Shown here piece after piece: positions 20,312 through 30,239 of a stretch of 64,000 bases of DNA. Position 1 is the stretch's first letter. Every line of letters starts with the position of its first letter. The position numbers were made by a program, and so were the translations under genes. Source of the DNA: Saprospiraceae bacterium (lineage in GTDB: Bacteria > Bacteroidota > Bacteroidia > Chitinophagales > Saprospiraceae); NCBI GenBank assembly GCA_013214355.1, contig JABSSL010000076.1:1-64000 (forward strand), written 5' to 3'. The notes under the pieces were generated by a model. It searched no databases and was not told where the DNA came from. It worked only from the letters and a program-made list of their open reading frames with translations.

Positions 20312-20437
20312 ATCTTGCTTAAGTTGATTTAGTCCCTAAATATAACACAAGGAAAGTATCAGCCTTAGTCTTCCGGCAAAAAGTCAAGCAAAGTACGTAG
20401 GGAAAGAGGGGGAATAGCCAGGAAAGGAGCGTCGGAC

Positions 20438-22441
20438 TTAATTGATGAAACGCCAATTCACCCCAAACCTAAACCCATTGAAAGGGAAGGGGGCGTAGGC
20501 AGCTTGGTAGTACAGCTGTCGATCCAGCAGTAGGATGGAAATGTTTTCATACTTGAAGAAAGCTCGAAAATTGCCGATACGCATACTAAAGAAACCGTCG
20601 AGATTGGGGTAAGAGGCTATCTTCTGATCAGACAACTGGAATTGGCCAGTAAAGGGGTTGTAATAGTAACCATCCCATTCTGTATTAAACCGCAAATCTG
20701 CTCCCCAACGTACACTTAATACCTTAAACCAAGTCCCGGCGTAATACAAGCTATGCTTGGTGTATAAAGTGGGTACCCGGACAAAGGTCTCACTCGATTG
20801 CTGAAAAGCTACGGTATTATCAAGGTGTACTGGGCCAAACCTGAAATTCTTTTGAACCATCAATTGACTGATACTGATTGGAACCCCGGTTTGCTGAGAA
20901 ACACCCGTTTCATCGAAGTAAATGAAGTTATTGACCAGATGATACCCCCCAGAGACCGTGATGTTGAGAGCGGGTAGATGATAGGAGGCAGTTAGATTGG
21001 TTTCTAAAGTGGAACGGAAGGATCGTTCCCACACTTCTATCTGCGATAGACGGTATTGTTCCTGTAATAAGGTTGGGCTATACAATTGGCTACTGGCTTG
21101 TACCTTTAGACTTCCTCCTTGCCGGAGATCAAAAAATAATTCTCCATTCAATTTGTAGTCCCCTCGATTATCCAAAAGGCCGAAATGGGCATTCGTAGAA
21201 ATAAATAGGCGCTCACTTGGGTTGAAGGTCAGTTTTCCAGTCAAAAAGAGGTTATTCACTGTCGATCTGACGGGCTCGAAGTCCAGCCAATGTAAGCTAT
21301 GAACTAGCCCAACCTGCAAGAGATCTTTTTCCTGTTTAACTTCATTGTCCTGAGCTGCAGCTCCTAGTCGGAACGTACTTAGATTAAAAGAATTCTCTAG
21401 CTTGCGGTGTTCCAAATAAAACCTACTTCCTCGATCATCAACACGGAACACGGGAAACTGATTAAAGAAGAGGGTATCAGCAGTAGCTGCCTCTTCAAAA
21501 AACTTGTATTTGCTAGTATTGTACAACAGTTGATGAGACAAAGTATAAGAACGTAGCGGTCCTCGAATCGAATCCTCTCTTCCTCCAAACTGGAGGTAAT
21601 GGGTATAACTATATTCTTGATGCTGGTGTCGAGTCTGACCACTTTCCAGTAAGGTGACAGCAGAAGCGGGCCCTCTAAATTGCCCCTCTTTCTCCGGCTC
21701 TACAAAGACTCCACCATTATCCTCAGCCTCTGCTGTATTGGTAGCCACAGACAGGTAAGCTCTATACTTTCCACTTTGGCTTTCATAGGACATATTATTG
21801 ATGAAAGTGGACATCCTATGATTTTGGTTGGGATACTGATTGGAGGATCCGATGTAGCTGTGTCTATCATACACCAGGGCATAATTGATGCCGTTGGCAA
21901 AATTTCGACTGAATTTGGCCTTAAAGATGCCATCCGCTTGCTCTCCCCCTTGTGTGTAGTGCACATTGGTATAAGGCTTTTCCAAACGATAATAGGGGGT
22001 CTGGTTAGCCTTCGTGAAATAGAGGTCATATTGGTTCAGCCCAATATCAAAGCCACGTCTTTGGCTAGCCTCAAACAGAATGGGGCGGGCAGCGGAGCCA
22101 ACAATACCAAGATGCATGTAGTCAAATTCCCGCTGTCGGGCAGGGTCATATTGGTGAAAATAGCCAGTAAGTAAGCTGTCTGCGAAAGGCGTTTCTCGGT
22201 TGGGGTTTTCAGAATAATATAGAAACACCCCAAAGGTATCCACCTCATCTGCTAATTGCTCATTGAACTCCATTTGAGAAACATCATCTTGCCCACCTGT
22301 GACGGTAGGGCGTTGAGACTGAGTTCTCTGTGTACTTCGCCCCGGTTGCAATACCTTGGAACGTTGCTGCGCCCATAGGTCTGGACCTACTAGGAGGACA
22401 AACAATCCGATCAATATTGTTATATGGAGCTTTTTGGTCAT
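20438..22441 (-). CDS. Putative porin (Porin_10-like outer membrane beta-barrel)
   Basis: Signal peptide, long beta-rich ORF; FRAFFKYENIS...RFGVNWRFIN terminus. Confidence 0.8.
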   Translation of the reverse strand: MTKKLHITILIGLFVLLVGPDLWAQQRSKVLQPGRSTQRTQSQRPTVTGGQDDVSQMEFNEQLADEVDTFGVFLYYSENPNRETPFADSLLTGYFHQYDPARQREFDYMHLGIVGSAARPILFEASQRRGFDIGLNQYDLYFTKANQTPYYRLEKPYTNVHYTQGGEQADGIFKAKFSRNFANGINYALVYDRHSYIGSSNQYPNQNHRMSTFINNMSYESQSGKYRAYLSVATNTAEAEDNGGVFVEPEKEGQFRGPASAVTLLESGQTRHQHQEYSYTHYLQFGGREDSIRGPLRSYTLSHQLLYNTSKYKFFEEAATADTLFFNQFPVFRVDDRGSRFYLEHRKLENSFNLSTFRLGAAAQDNEVKQEKDLLQVGLVHSLHWLDFEPVRSTVNNLFLTGKLTFNPSERLFISTNAHFGLLDNRGDYKLNGELFFDLRQGGSLKVQASSQLYSPTLLQEQYRLSQIEVWERSFRSTLETNLTASYHLPALNITVSGGYHLVNNFIYFDETGVSQQTGVPISISQLMVQKNFRFGPVHLDNTVAFQQSSETFVRVPTLYTKHSLYYAGTWFKVLSVRWGADLRFNTEWDGYYYNPFTGQFQLSDQKIASYPNLDGFFSMRIGNFRAFFKYENISILLLDRQLYYQAAYAPFPFNGFRFGVNWRFIN

Positions 22442-22593
22442 ATCAAATTGTACAAGTACACTGGACTTTCTACTAAGCTAGCAAAGCCTTTTAATTTCTC
22501 CTTCAAAACGATTGTCCGAGGAGAATGGTTGCCTGCCTTGGCTTCCTTAACCCTGTAATGGACTTTTGTTGGCTTTTCATTAGGGATTGGAGG

Positions 22594-22679
22594 ATTGAAG
22601 TTGAAAGTTTATCGTTGAGGGTTTAAAGCGCCTGAGCTAGGCTCCATTTCTCCCTAAACCCTAAACTTTCAACCTTCAA
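22594..22679. repeat. Imperfect inverted repeat in porin-fabI intergenic region
   Basis: TTGAAGTTGAAAGTTTA...GGGTTTA ... TAAACCC-TAAACTTTCAACCTTCAA with inner GAGC/GCTC. Confidence 0.7.
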
Positions 22680-22683
22680 CACA

Positions 22684-23487
22684 CTATAATCCCAAAACAG
22701 AAGGATTCATCCCCATGTTAGAGAATCCACCATCATGGTATAAGTTCTGCATAGTGACCATCTTGGTCAAATCCGAGAACATCGTGACGCAATAATCAGC
22801 ACAAGCATCTGCGGAAGCATTGCCAAGTGGAGACATCTTATCCGCATATCCAAAGAATTCTTCGAATCCTTTTACACCACTACCTGCCGTAGTCCAGGTC
22901 GGAGATTGCGAAACAGTGTTTACCCTTACTTTTTTCTCTACACCGAAGTGGTAGCCAAAACTACGAGCAAAGGATTCCAAAAGGGCTTTGGATTCCGCCA
23001 TTTCATTATAATCCGGAAAAACCCGCTGGGCGGCAATATAAGTCAGCGCCAAAATGGATCCCCAATCATTAATGGCATCCAATTTCCAGATCGTCTGCAT
23101 CACGCGGTGGAATGACATAGCCGAAATGTCAAAGGTTTTATGCATGAAGTCGTAATTCAAGTTGGTATATCCTCTTTTTTTCCGAACGTTTAATGACATA
23201 CCAATGGAGTGCAGCACGAAGTCGATCTTGCCCCCCAAGGTATCCATCGATTCGGTAAAGAGATTTTCAAGATCTTCCATGCTAGTTGCATCTGCGGGAA
23301 TGATCTTTGCATTCAACTTTTCGCCAAGGGCGTTGATGGCACCGAAGCGGAGGGCTACAGGGGCATTGGTCAACGTGATCTCTGCGCCTTCTTCTACGCA
23401 GCGCTCTGCGATTTTCCAGGCAATGGATTTGTCATCTAGGGCACCGAAAATGATGCCTTTTTTTCCTGCTAAAAGATTATTTGCCAT
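22684..23487 (-). CDS. fabI: Enoyl-[acyl-carrier-protein] reductase (NADH)
   Basis: GKKGIIFGALDDKSIAWKIA; DFVLHSIGMS; YNEMAESKALLES; SQSPTWTTAGSGVKGFEEF. Confidence 0.93.
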   Translation of the reverse strand: MANNLLAGKKGIIFGALDDKSIAWKIAERCVEEGAEITLTNAPVALRFGAINALGEKLNAKIIPADATSMEDLENLFTESMDTLGGKIDFVLHSIGMSLNVRKKRGYTNLNYDFMHKTFDISAMSFHRVMQTIWKLDAINDWGSILALTYIAAQRVFPDYNEMAESKALLESFARSFGYHFGVEKKVRVNTVSQSPTWTTAGSGVKGFEEFFGYADKMSPLGNASADACADYCVTMFSDLTKMVTMQNLYHDGGFSNMGMNPSVLGL

Positions 23488-23608
23488 AACGTTTTTAATT
23501 GCTCATGAAGCTGTGGGCAACCCGCAAGAGGACATATGCCATCGGCTTCACTAATGATTTCTGTTCTGTTTCTTGTTCTTGGATGTTATTATCCTACAAT
23601 TGCTACTC

Positions 23609-25267
23609 CTAGTTATTGGTAATCAGCTCTCTCGCATTTTCAATGGCAGAGTCGCTAGGGGGATTTTGGCTCAGCATTGTGGCAATAGCTCTAATACGTT
23701 CCTCCTGATCCAGCAATCTTACTTTAGTAATCGTTCGATCCTCTTTATCCAACTTGTAAATGAAATAATGCGAATCAGCTTTGGCTGCAATTTGAGGAGA
23801 GTGCGTAATGGATACCACTTGGTGATGATTGGATAGCACACGTAAAATGTTCCCCATTCTCAAAGCTACATCTCCAGATATTCCTGTATCAATTTCATCG
23901 AAGATCAAGGTCGGAAGAGGGATGGCACTCGCTACTAAGGATTTGGTAACCAAAGTCAGGCGAGCCAACTCACCGCCGGAAGCCACATCCTTGATCTGCT
24001 GCATTCGACTTCCCTTGTTGGCGGCAAAAAGAAAGTATACCTCATCGTATCCCGTGCTCGAAAGCTGTTCAGCGGGATCCATCACTACCTGCATTTTTGC
24101 CGCTGGCATAGCCAGCTGTGCTAGCATTTCATGCACTTTCTTTTCGAAATCGGGAATTACATTTGCCCGACTCTTTCTCAGCTTTTCGGCTCTGGCTCTT
24201 AATTTTTCCTCTTGCTGCTCGATCTCTTGCTCCAATTGGTGAATTTCGGCATCCGAATTGGAGTAGGCACTCAGCTTTTCTTCTAAATCCTCTTGGATAG
24301 CTAGGAGCTCCTCTACCGTAGCCACCTGATGCTTCTTTTGTAAGTTATCTAGCAACAAAAGGCGTTCATTCAGTGCCATAATACGTTCCTGATCGTATTC
24401 GGTATTTTCCGCTATTTTTTCACATTCATTGGCCAATTCCTCTAGTCCCCCCATCAATCCAGCAAACTGCTGCTGAATGCCATCGACCTGCTGATCCACC
24501 TTCCCCAATTTGAGTAAATTACTCTGCAGTTCTTGCATTTGCCCAAGAATGGCATGCTCACTTTCGACTAGCTGCTGAAAAACACCCCCTAAGGTCTGTT
24601 TAATATCCTCGGCATTGGCTAGTCTACTGTGTTCATTGTCCAGTTCCTGTTGCTCTCCCGCGATCAATTCTGCTTGGTGTAATTCATCCAATAGGAATTG
24701 ATTGTAATCCATCTCTTTAGAAGCGCTTTGTGTGGCTTCCACCAATTTTGCGAGGCGTTTTCTGTTTTGGTTATATTGGTTATATAAAGCTTGGTAATTT
24801 TCTAATAGCTCCTTGTTACCCGCCAATGCATCCAACATTCTCAATTGGAAGGATACCTTATGGATATCCAAAGTGTCGAATTGTTGATGGAGATCGATCA
24901 AGGAAGAGCTAAGGTTCTGTAGTACTTTGAGGTTAACAGGTGTATCATTAATGAATGCCCTTGACTTGCCGGAGGGAGCAATTTCCCGTCTGACAATAAG
25001 GTCTTCGTCAAAGTCCAAATCATAAGCTTCGAAAAAAGAAGACAAATTATAAGGACGAATATTGAAGTTCCCCTCAATAACACATTTCTGACTTTCGTTA
25101 TAGAGAGACTTTGTGTCAGCTCTATCTCCCATAATTAGCCCTAAGGCACCGAGGAGAATAGACTTACCCGCCCCTGTTTCACCCGTAATTATCGTCAGTC
25201 CATCAGAGAAATTAATTTCCAAGGACTCGATAATGGCATAGTTTCTTATATGAAGGCTTTGAATCAT
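23609..25267 (-). CDS. recN: DNA repair protein RecN
   Basis: LHIRNYAIIESLEINFSDGLTIITGETGAGKSILLGALGLIMGDRAD; TLIFDEIDTGISGDVA; VVSITHSPQIAAKADSHYFI. Confidence 0.95.
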   Translation of the reverse strand: MIQSLHIRNYAIIESLEINFSDGLTIITGETGAGKSILLGALGLIMGDRADTKSLYNESQKCVIEGNFNIRPYNLSSFFEAYDLDFDEDLIVRREIAPSGKSRAFINDTPVNLKVLQNLSSSLIDLHQQFDTLDIHKVSFQLRMLDALAGNKELLENYQALYNQYNQNRKRLAKLVEATQSASKEMDYNQFLLDELHQAELIAGEQQELDNEHSRLANAEDIKQTLGGVFQQLVESEHAILGQMQELQSNLLKLGKVDQQVDGIQQQFAGLMGGLEELANECEKIAENTEYDQERIMALNERLLLLDNLQKKHQVATVEELLAIQEDLEEKLSAYSNSDAEIHQLEQEIEQQEEKLRARAEKLRKSRANVIPDFEKKVHEMLAQLAMPAAKMQVVMDPAEQLSSTGYDEVYFLFAANKGSRMQQIKDVASGGELARLTLVTKSLVASAIPLPTLIFDEIDTGISGDVALRMGNILRVLSNHHQVVSITHSPQIAAKADSHYFIYKLDKEDRTITKVRLLDQEERIRAIATMLSQNPPSDSAIENARELITNN

Positions 25268-25401
25268 GCTATATTAGACCCATTGGAGTATGGCCAAACA
25301 ATGAATGAAATTAGTGCTTACCGTTTTCAATTAGCGCACAAATTTAATTGTTTTGGTGATAAAACCTTTATTTTTGCCAATCATAACTAAAAGATGTATT
25401 A

Positions 25402-25884
25402 ATGAAAAAATCCTTGCTTTTCGTTGTAGCGATAATTTTCATGTGGGCTTGCTCGCCAAATGCCAGCAAGCAAGATTGGGTAGAAAAGGATCTCCTACAA
25501 TATGGAATACCAATGACCATACTGGCTCCCGATAGTGCAGAAGTAAACAGTTCTGATCTTGGTGGATTGATACAGGACGTAACAATCAAACAGGGAGATG
25601 ACTACTACGTACAGATTTATGCTTCAGATGCTGAAACAACTGATATCGCAAGGGTGAAATCCGCCCAGCTTTCAGAAGTGAAGTCGAACCGTTATTTTTC
25701 AAAAATCATACAGGAAGAGACCGAAGGTTTCATTTACGAAACGGCAATTGATTCTTCTTTGATTAGCTACGGGTTTCGATACGTGAGAGTACAAGGGGAT
25801 AAAGAGTATATTTTTCAGACTGGGCTAGTAGGAAATTTCAGTTTGGAGCAAGTAGAAAAGATGTACGAATCGGTTAAGCAATAG
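25402..25884 (+). CDS. Hypothetical lipoprotein
   Basis: Lipobox IIFMWACSPN; complete ORF with good start. Confidence 0.7.
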   Translation: MKKSLLFVVAIIFMWACSPNASKQDWVEKDLLQYGIPMTILAPDSAEVNSSDLGGLIQDVTIKQGDDYYVQIYASDAETTDIARVKSAQLSEVKSNRYFSKIIQEETEGFIYETAIDSSLISYGFRYVRVQGDKEYIFQTGLVGNFSLEQVEKMYESVKQ

Positions 25885-25946
25885 AACGCTTAATCACGGG
25901 CTAAGGGGAGATTGAGATCTAGCAAACTATTGATGTCCTTTGAGAA

Positions 25947-26528
25947 TCAGTAGAGTCGCTTGATCTCCCCTTGCAACAAGCCTTCAATAGCCTTGTAGAT
26001 GATTAAGGGTTTTTGTGGCCGCCAATTGATGTCATTGAAAATTCCGCCAAAGTTAACATAGGATTGTAGGCGGGTAGATAACATTTCATCCTCCACATGT
26101 TGCAAGGTGTTCAAGCAACAGATCCAGCCATCCTCATCTTTGATATCTTCATACCATTCTTCGTAGTAACTGTCGTCTGAACCGTGGAAATTCATTACGT
26201 TTTCGCAGACCAGAATATACTTGTAGATCTCGTGTGATAGTAAATTGTCTATTACCTCTCTTTTCAAGTGCATGATGTCATTGTGCAAGCAGTCATTCCA
26301 TTCTCCAATCAGCTCGATGATGGCCATTCCCTCATTATAATCCACGAATAGCACCTTGAGGTAAAGCGTAGCAGAACCAAAAGCATCCCACTGAGGATGA
26401 ATGAAATAATTATATACTTTCTGCGTAAACTGAAATTCGTCGTATACTCTTCCAAAGAAGGGGGAGTCTGGGTCTTCAGCTGCCACGTAACGATCACGCC
26501 ATTGGAAATAAGGCTCAATATCATGCAT
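25947..26528 (-). CDS. Hypothetical protein
   Basis: Long uninterrupted ORF; no recognised motif. Confidence 0.65.
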   Translation of the reverse strand: MHDIEPYFQWRDRYVAAEDPDSPFFGRVYDEFQFTQKVYNYFIHPQWDAFGSATLYLKVLFVDYNEGMAIIELIGEWNDCLHNDIMHLKREVIDNLLSHEIYKYILVCENVMNFHGSDDSYYEEWYEDIKDEDGWICCLNTLQHVEDEMLSTRLQSYVNFGGIFNDINWRPQKPLIIYKAIEGLLQGEIKRLY

Positions 26529-26569
26529 GCTTGTAAAACGACCTGAGAGAAGAAATTGTTTTCCTTTCC

Positions 26570-27334
26570 TTATCTAAAGGCTACCGCATAAATGATACCG
26601 CCCACAATTCCCACAAGCCCCATGATTAAAAACATAAAAACAAAGCCGATGAGCGTAGCAAATAGAGACCTAATAAAGGCAGAACCCACCGATATTTGGA
26701 ATGCTTTCTGGTAGGTATACGTAGAATAGAGGGTTGACAGCAATAGGCTAATAGGAAAGCCCCAGCCAATGTATTGTGGAATGAAATAGAACACCAAGAG
26801 TGGAATCAATCCTATAATTGCGGTTTGGCCATATATAAAGGTGGTACTGATCAAGAATTCTGCATAATTCCATTTACCCTTTGGGTACATCCACTTGAAG
26901 GCTAAAGCAATGAAGGGAAGGATAAATAAAGGAATGATATTCAGAAACTTTTTCACGTACTCCATAATAGTCAGCTGCATTTGAAGCTCTTCTTCTGACA
27001 TATTAGGATTCAGTGTTTCTCTGATTTCCGCTTGCTGCAGATCGAAGATCCCTAGGCTCAGCTGAATTAGAGCTGATACAGCAATGATCAGGAAGTAGTA
27101 TCGGAAGGGGTTGTAGTACCTACGAGTTGCCCCTGAAAGGTAAGATTCTACGACTGTGGCCGGCCGAACAAAGAGCTCTCTCATGGTATACCAGAAGCCA
27201 CTGTCGACATTGGTAATCATCCTAACCAGGTCTCTAATTATTTGTCGTATGGTAAAGCGCTCAGTAATGTTTCTTTGGCCACATTGGTGGCAATACTCTC
27301 CCATCAGCGGCGCGCCACAGTTTTTGCAATCCAT
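26570..27334 (-). CDS. DUF3667-like zinc-ribbon membrane protein
   Basis: MDCKNCGAPLMGEYCHQCGQRNITERFTIRQIIRD zinc ribbon plus TM helices. Confidence 0.8.
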   Translation of the reverse strand: MDCKNCGAPLMGEYCHQCGQRNITERFTIRQIIRDLVRMITNVDSGFWYTMRELFVRPATVVESYLSGATRRYYNPFRYYFLIIAVSALIQLSLGIFDLQQAEIRETLNPNMSEEELQMQLTIMEYVKKFLNIIPLFILPFIALAFKWMYPKGKWNYAEFLISTTFIYGQTAIIGLIPLLVFYFIPQYIGWGFPISLLLSTLYSTYTYQKAFQISVGSAFIRSLFATLIGFVFMFLIMGLVGIVGGIIYAVAFR

Positions 27335-27405
27335 GTTTTTTTCAAGTAGTCCGCCCGGAAATTACGACCTTTGCCTGATAGTCGCAAATCCATGATCAAA
27401 CGCTT

Positions 27406-27951
27406 ATGCTGAAAGTGGCCCTTACTGGACCAGAATCTAGTGGTAAAACTACCTTGACGCTAGCTTTAGCCGAGTACTTTAATGCGCCTCATTTGCTAGA
27501 GTATTCTAGAGTTTTTCTTAATGAATTGACGAGGCCTTATGTTGAGCAAGACTTACTGCCCATCGCAATAGGGCAATTGAATCAGGAAAAAAAATTAGAA
27601 CAGGGCGATGCCCCCATCTATTTCTGCGATACCTCCTTGTTGGTCATGCGGGTATGGGGCTTATACAAGTTTGGGCGATCCGACGACGAGATTAAAGAAA
27701 TGCTTTTGGCTCATCCCGCAGATCTCTATCTCCTATGCCGGCCAGATATAGCTTGGGCCCCTGATCCGTTGCGGGAGCATGCTTCCATCGAGGATCGAGA
27801 GGCCCTTTTCAGACTATATAAGCAAAACCTAGATGAGTTTCATCTGCCTTATCGGATTATTGAAGGTCAGGCAAAGGCCCGCTTCGATTGTGCATCGACT
27901 GCAGTGCAGGACTACTTTCCTGAATTGATAGTCTTACCTACAGAAAGGTAG
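27406..27951 (+). CDS. AAA family ATPase, NadR-like (ribosylnicotinamide kinase-like)
   Basis: ALTGPESSGKTTLTLALAEYF P-loop; IYFCDTSLLVMRVW. Confidence 0.82.
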   Translation: MLKVALTGPESSGKTTLTLALAEYFNAPHLLEYSRVFLNELTRPYVEQDLLPIAIGQLNQEKKLEQGDAPIYFCDTSLLVMRVWGLYKFGRSDDEIKEMLLAHPADLYLLCRPDIAWAPDPLREHASIEDREALFRLYKQNLDEFHLPYRIIEGQAKARFDCASTAVQDYFPELIVLPTER

Positions 27952-27960
27952 AGCCTAGTC

Positions 27961-29055
27961 TTACGGCAGTATCAAATGCACATCGCCGAACTCATGCCAG
28001 TAGTACTGCTGTTCTAGTGCTGCCCGGTAGCTAATGTCTAAATGTGCAGCCCCGGTTAACGTTTCTAGCATAAGCAAATGGGAAGCCTTGGGTTCATGAA
28101 ATCCAGTGAGGAGTCCATCAACGACCTGCAAACCCCTTTCTGGAGTGATAAATACATTAGTCCATCCTTCCCGTGCAACCACCTTCCCCTCATTGTCCGT
28201 GGCAGACTCAATGGCTCGGATGGCGGTCGTCCCGATGGCGATGATCCGTTTTCCCCTTTGTCTCGCCCAGTTGACAAGATCAGCGGTAGGTTCAGAAACC
28301 CGAAAGTATTCCTCATAAGGACGTTCATCCACTTCCAAACTCGCTACTCCGGTATGTAATAAAATAGGGGCAAATTGTACCCCTTTAGTGGCCAGTCGGG
28401 TGATTAGCTCAGGTGTAAAAGGGCGGCCTGCTGAGGGCATCTCAGCACTGCCCATCTCCTGCGCAAAAACCGTTTGATAATAGGATTGTGGGTAGCTTTC
28501 CTTGATGTATTGATAGCGAATGGGTTGACCATATAGATCTAGGTACTCTTCTAAGGGAATAGGGAGTTGGATTTGAGCATTCCAAAGTTTTAGGTGTTTA
28601 TCTTGCTGCTTGTCATAATAGGATTTAGTGAGTTTTAGACTGCCGCCATTCTTCAATGCTACCACTTCTCCCGGTTGGGATCCAGCGTATCGTCGCGTAC
28701 CTCCTTCCGTCATTTCCCGGATTTCTATCACCCACCGATCGGCGCTGATTTTTGTTGAAAAGTGAATGCGTACTTTCTTCCCATCCTCTAGGAAACCCTC
28801 TAAGGCTGCCTTTAAAGTACCACTGGTATTGATAATCAGAACATCTCCTGCGTGTAGAAACTGATCTATCTTATGAAAATCAGTGTGAAATAACTGATCA
28901 TTATTGTAATGTGAGACCATCAAGCTCACCTCATCTCTTCGGAGGCCTCGTTCCTCTGTCGGTTTAGCACATTCCAATTGATAGGGAAGATCAAAGGCGT
29001 AAGCTTTGTTTTCTGATAGTAAGGACTGATCTTGATTTATTGATAGGATAGACAT
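27961..29055 (-). CDS. queA: S-adenosylmethionine:tRNA ribosyltransferase-isomerase
   Basis: FHKIDQFLHAGDVLIINTSGTLKA; GRPFTPELITRL; TTAIRAIESA; GFHEPKASHLLMLETLTG. Confidence 0.88.
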   Translation of the reverse strand: MSILSINQDQSLLSENKAYAFDLPYQLECAKPTEERGLRRDEVSLMVSHYNNDQLFHTDFHKIDQFLHAGDVLIINTSGTLKAALEGFLEDGKKVRIHFSTKISADRWVIEIREMTEGGTRRYAGSQPGEVVALKNGGSLKLTKSYYDKQQDKHLKLWNAQIQLPIPLEEYLDLYGQPIRYQYIKESYPQSYYQTVFAQEMGSAEMPSAGRPFTPELITRLATKGVQFAPILLHTGVASLEVDERPYEEYFRVSEPTADLVNWARQRGKRIIAIGTTAIRAIESATDNEGKVVAREGWTNVFITPERGLQVVDGLLTGFHEPKASHLLMLETLTGAAHLDISYRAALEQQYYWHEFGDVHLILP

Positions 29056-29098
29056 GAGACTTTTTTAATGGTTAATTGGTAATGTATAAGGAAGAATA

Positions 29099-29388
29099 GG
29101 CAGCGCGGTGTTGTTGGTGGGAAAACACCAACAACAGCTGCTGTTTGGTCACGACACAGGTTTGGCTTCGACGCCGTTGTTGGCTCCCAGTCCGTTGTTG
29201 GTGTCTGTCTCACGCACAGGAATGGGCAGCGCCGTGTTGTTGGTGGAAAAACACCAACAACAGCTGCTGTTTGGCCACGACATGGGGTTGGCTTCGACGC
29301 CGTTGTTGGCTCCCAGTCCGTTGTTGGTGTCTGTCTCACGCACAGGAATGGGCAGCGCCGTGTTGTTGGTGGAAAAACACCAACAACA
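29099..29388. repeat. 126-bp tandem direct repeat array, two full copies plus about 38 nt of a third, each beginning with a perfect inverted repeat
   Basis: GGCAGCGC(C/G)GTGTTGTTGGTGG recurs at 29099, 29225 and 29351 (period 126); GTTGTTGGTG...CACCAACAAC hairpin in each. Confidence 0.95.
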
Positions 29389-29395
29389 CCCCCGC

Positions 29396-30130
29396 CTACT
29401 TCAGCAAAGCCTGCGCCTCCGCTGCGCCGATGACTTCCAGCTGCCCTAAGGTGTAGCGGCCACTGCGCCAAGGATGTTGGATTAATCGCAGAAGGGCGGG
29501 AACGGCCCGGTCAGCAGGTAATGGGAGGTCACTGAGGTCTTGTCCGGGGAAAGCTTCTTGGTGCATTTGGGTGCGTATGTCTCCGGGGTCTAGGGCATAG
29601 ACTTTCCAGTCGGGATTTTCCTCGGCGAGGATGGCGCTTAGGTGATCTAGGGCAGCCTTGCTAGCGCCATAGCCGCCCCAGCCGGCGTAGGCTTGAACAG
29701 CTGCATCACTGCTAATGTTGATGATTTGTGCATTGGCGCTCAGGAAAGGACGTACTTTTTGTAGCAGAGAAAGTGGAGCGATGACGTTGGTATGGAAGAT
29801 GTGATGGATGTTTTCAATGGCGTAATCCAGCAGTTGAGGCTGTGGCGAAGCGCCAAGTGTACTGGCATTGTTGACGATCAACTCGAGAGGAGGAAGTTGC
29901 TCCAGTCGTTCGGGAAATTGGATCAAGTGTATCTCATCCATAAGGTCTCCAGAGATAGCTTCCACGGTGGTATATTGCTGTAGGATTCGTTGGGCAGCCA
30001 GGAGTTTCTGGGCGTTTCTGCCGTTGATCAGTAGGTGCCACCCTTTTTGTGCAAGTGCTTCCGCGAGTGCAAACCCTAGGCCACGTGAGGCGCCGGTAAT
30101 CAATGCTGTTCTTTGCTTTGTAGTATGCAT
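29396..30130 (-). CDS. SDR family NAD(P)-dependent oxidoreductase
   Basis: TALITGASRGLGFALAEALAQKG; YGASKAALDHLSA. Confidence 0.88.
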   Translation of the reverse strand: MHTTKQRTALITGASRGLGFALAEALAQKGWHLLINGRNAQKLLAAQRILQQYTTVEAISGDLMDEIHLIQFPERLEQLPPLELIVNNASTLGASPQPQLLDYAIENIHHIFHTNVIAPLSLLQKVRPFLSANAQIINISSDAAVQAYAGWGGYGASKAALDHLSAILAEENPDWKVYALDPGDIRTQMHQEAFPGQDLSDLPLPADRAVPALLRLIQHPWRSGRYTLGQLEVIGAAEAQALLK

Positions 30131-30239
30131 AATTTCTTGGTTTTAAGATTCACTACAAAGCTGCGGGAAATAGGCAGGCTAGGCATCTGGCAGAAGACTA
30201 GTTTTGCAGGTGCCAGAAGGACAGGGGAGAACCTGTACT

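Noticed and set aside
29099-29388. CRISPR array
   Set aside because: Period of 126 with whole-unit identity rather than short repeats with unique spacers; no cas genes.
29037-29471. Overlapping ORFs on both strands (144, 113, 103, 64 aa) in the 126-bp repeat array
   Set aside because: Unit length divisible by 3 keeps frames open on both strands; compositionally odd translations; no independent coding evidence.
30186-30212. TGGCAG...TTTTGC as a sigma54 promoter
   Set aside because: Spacing between -24 and -12 parts is too long, and it does not face a suitable gene.
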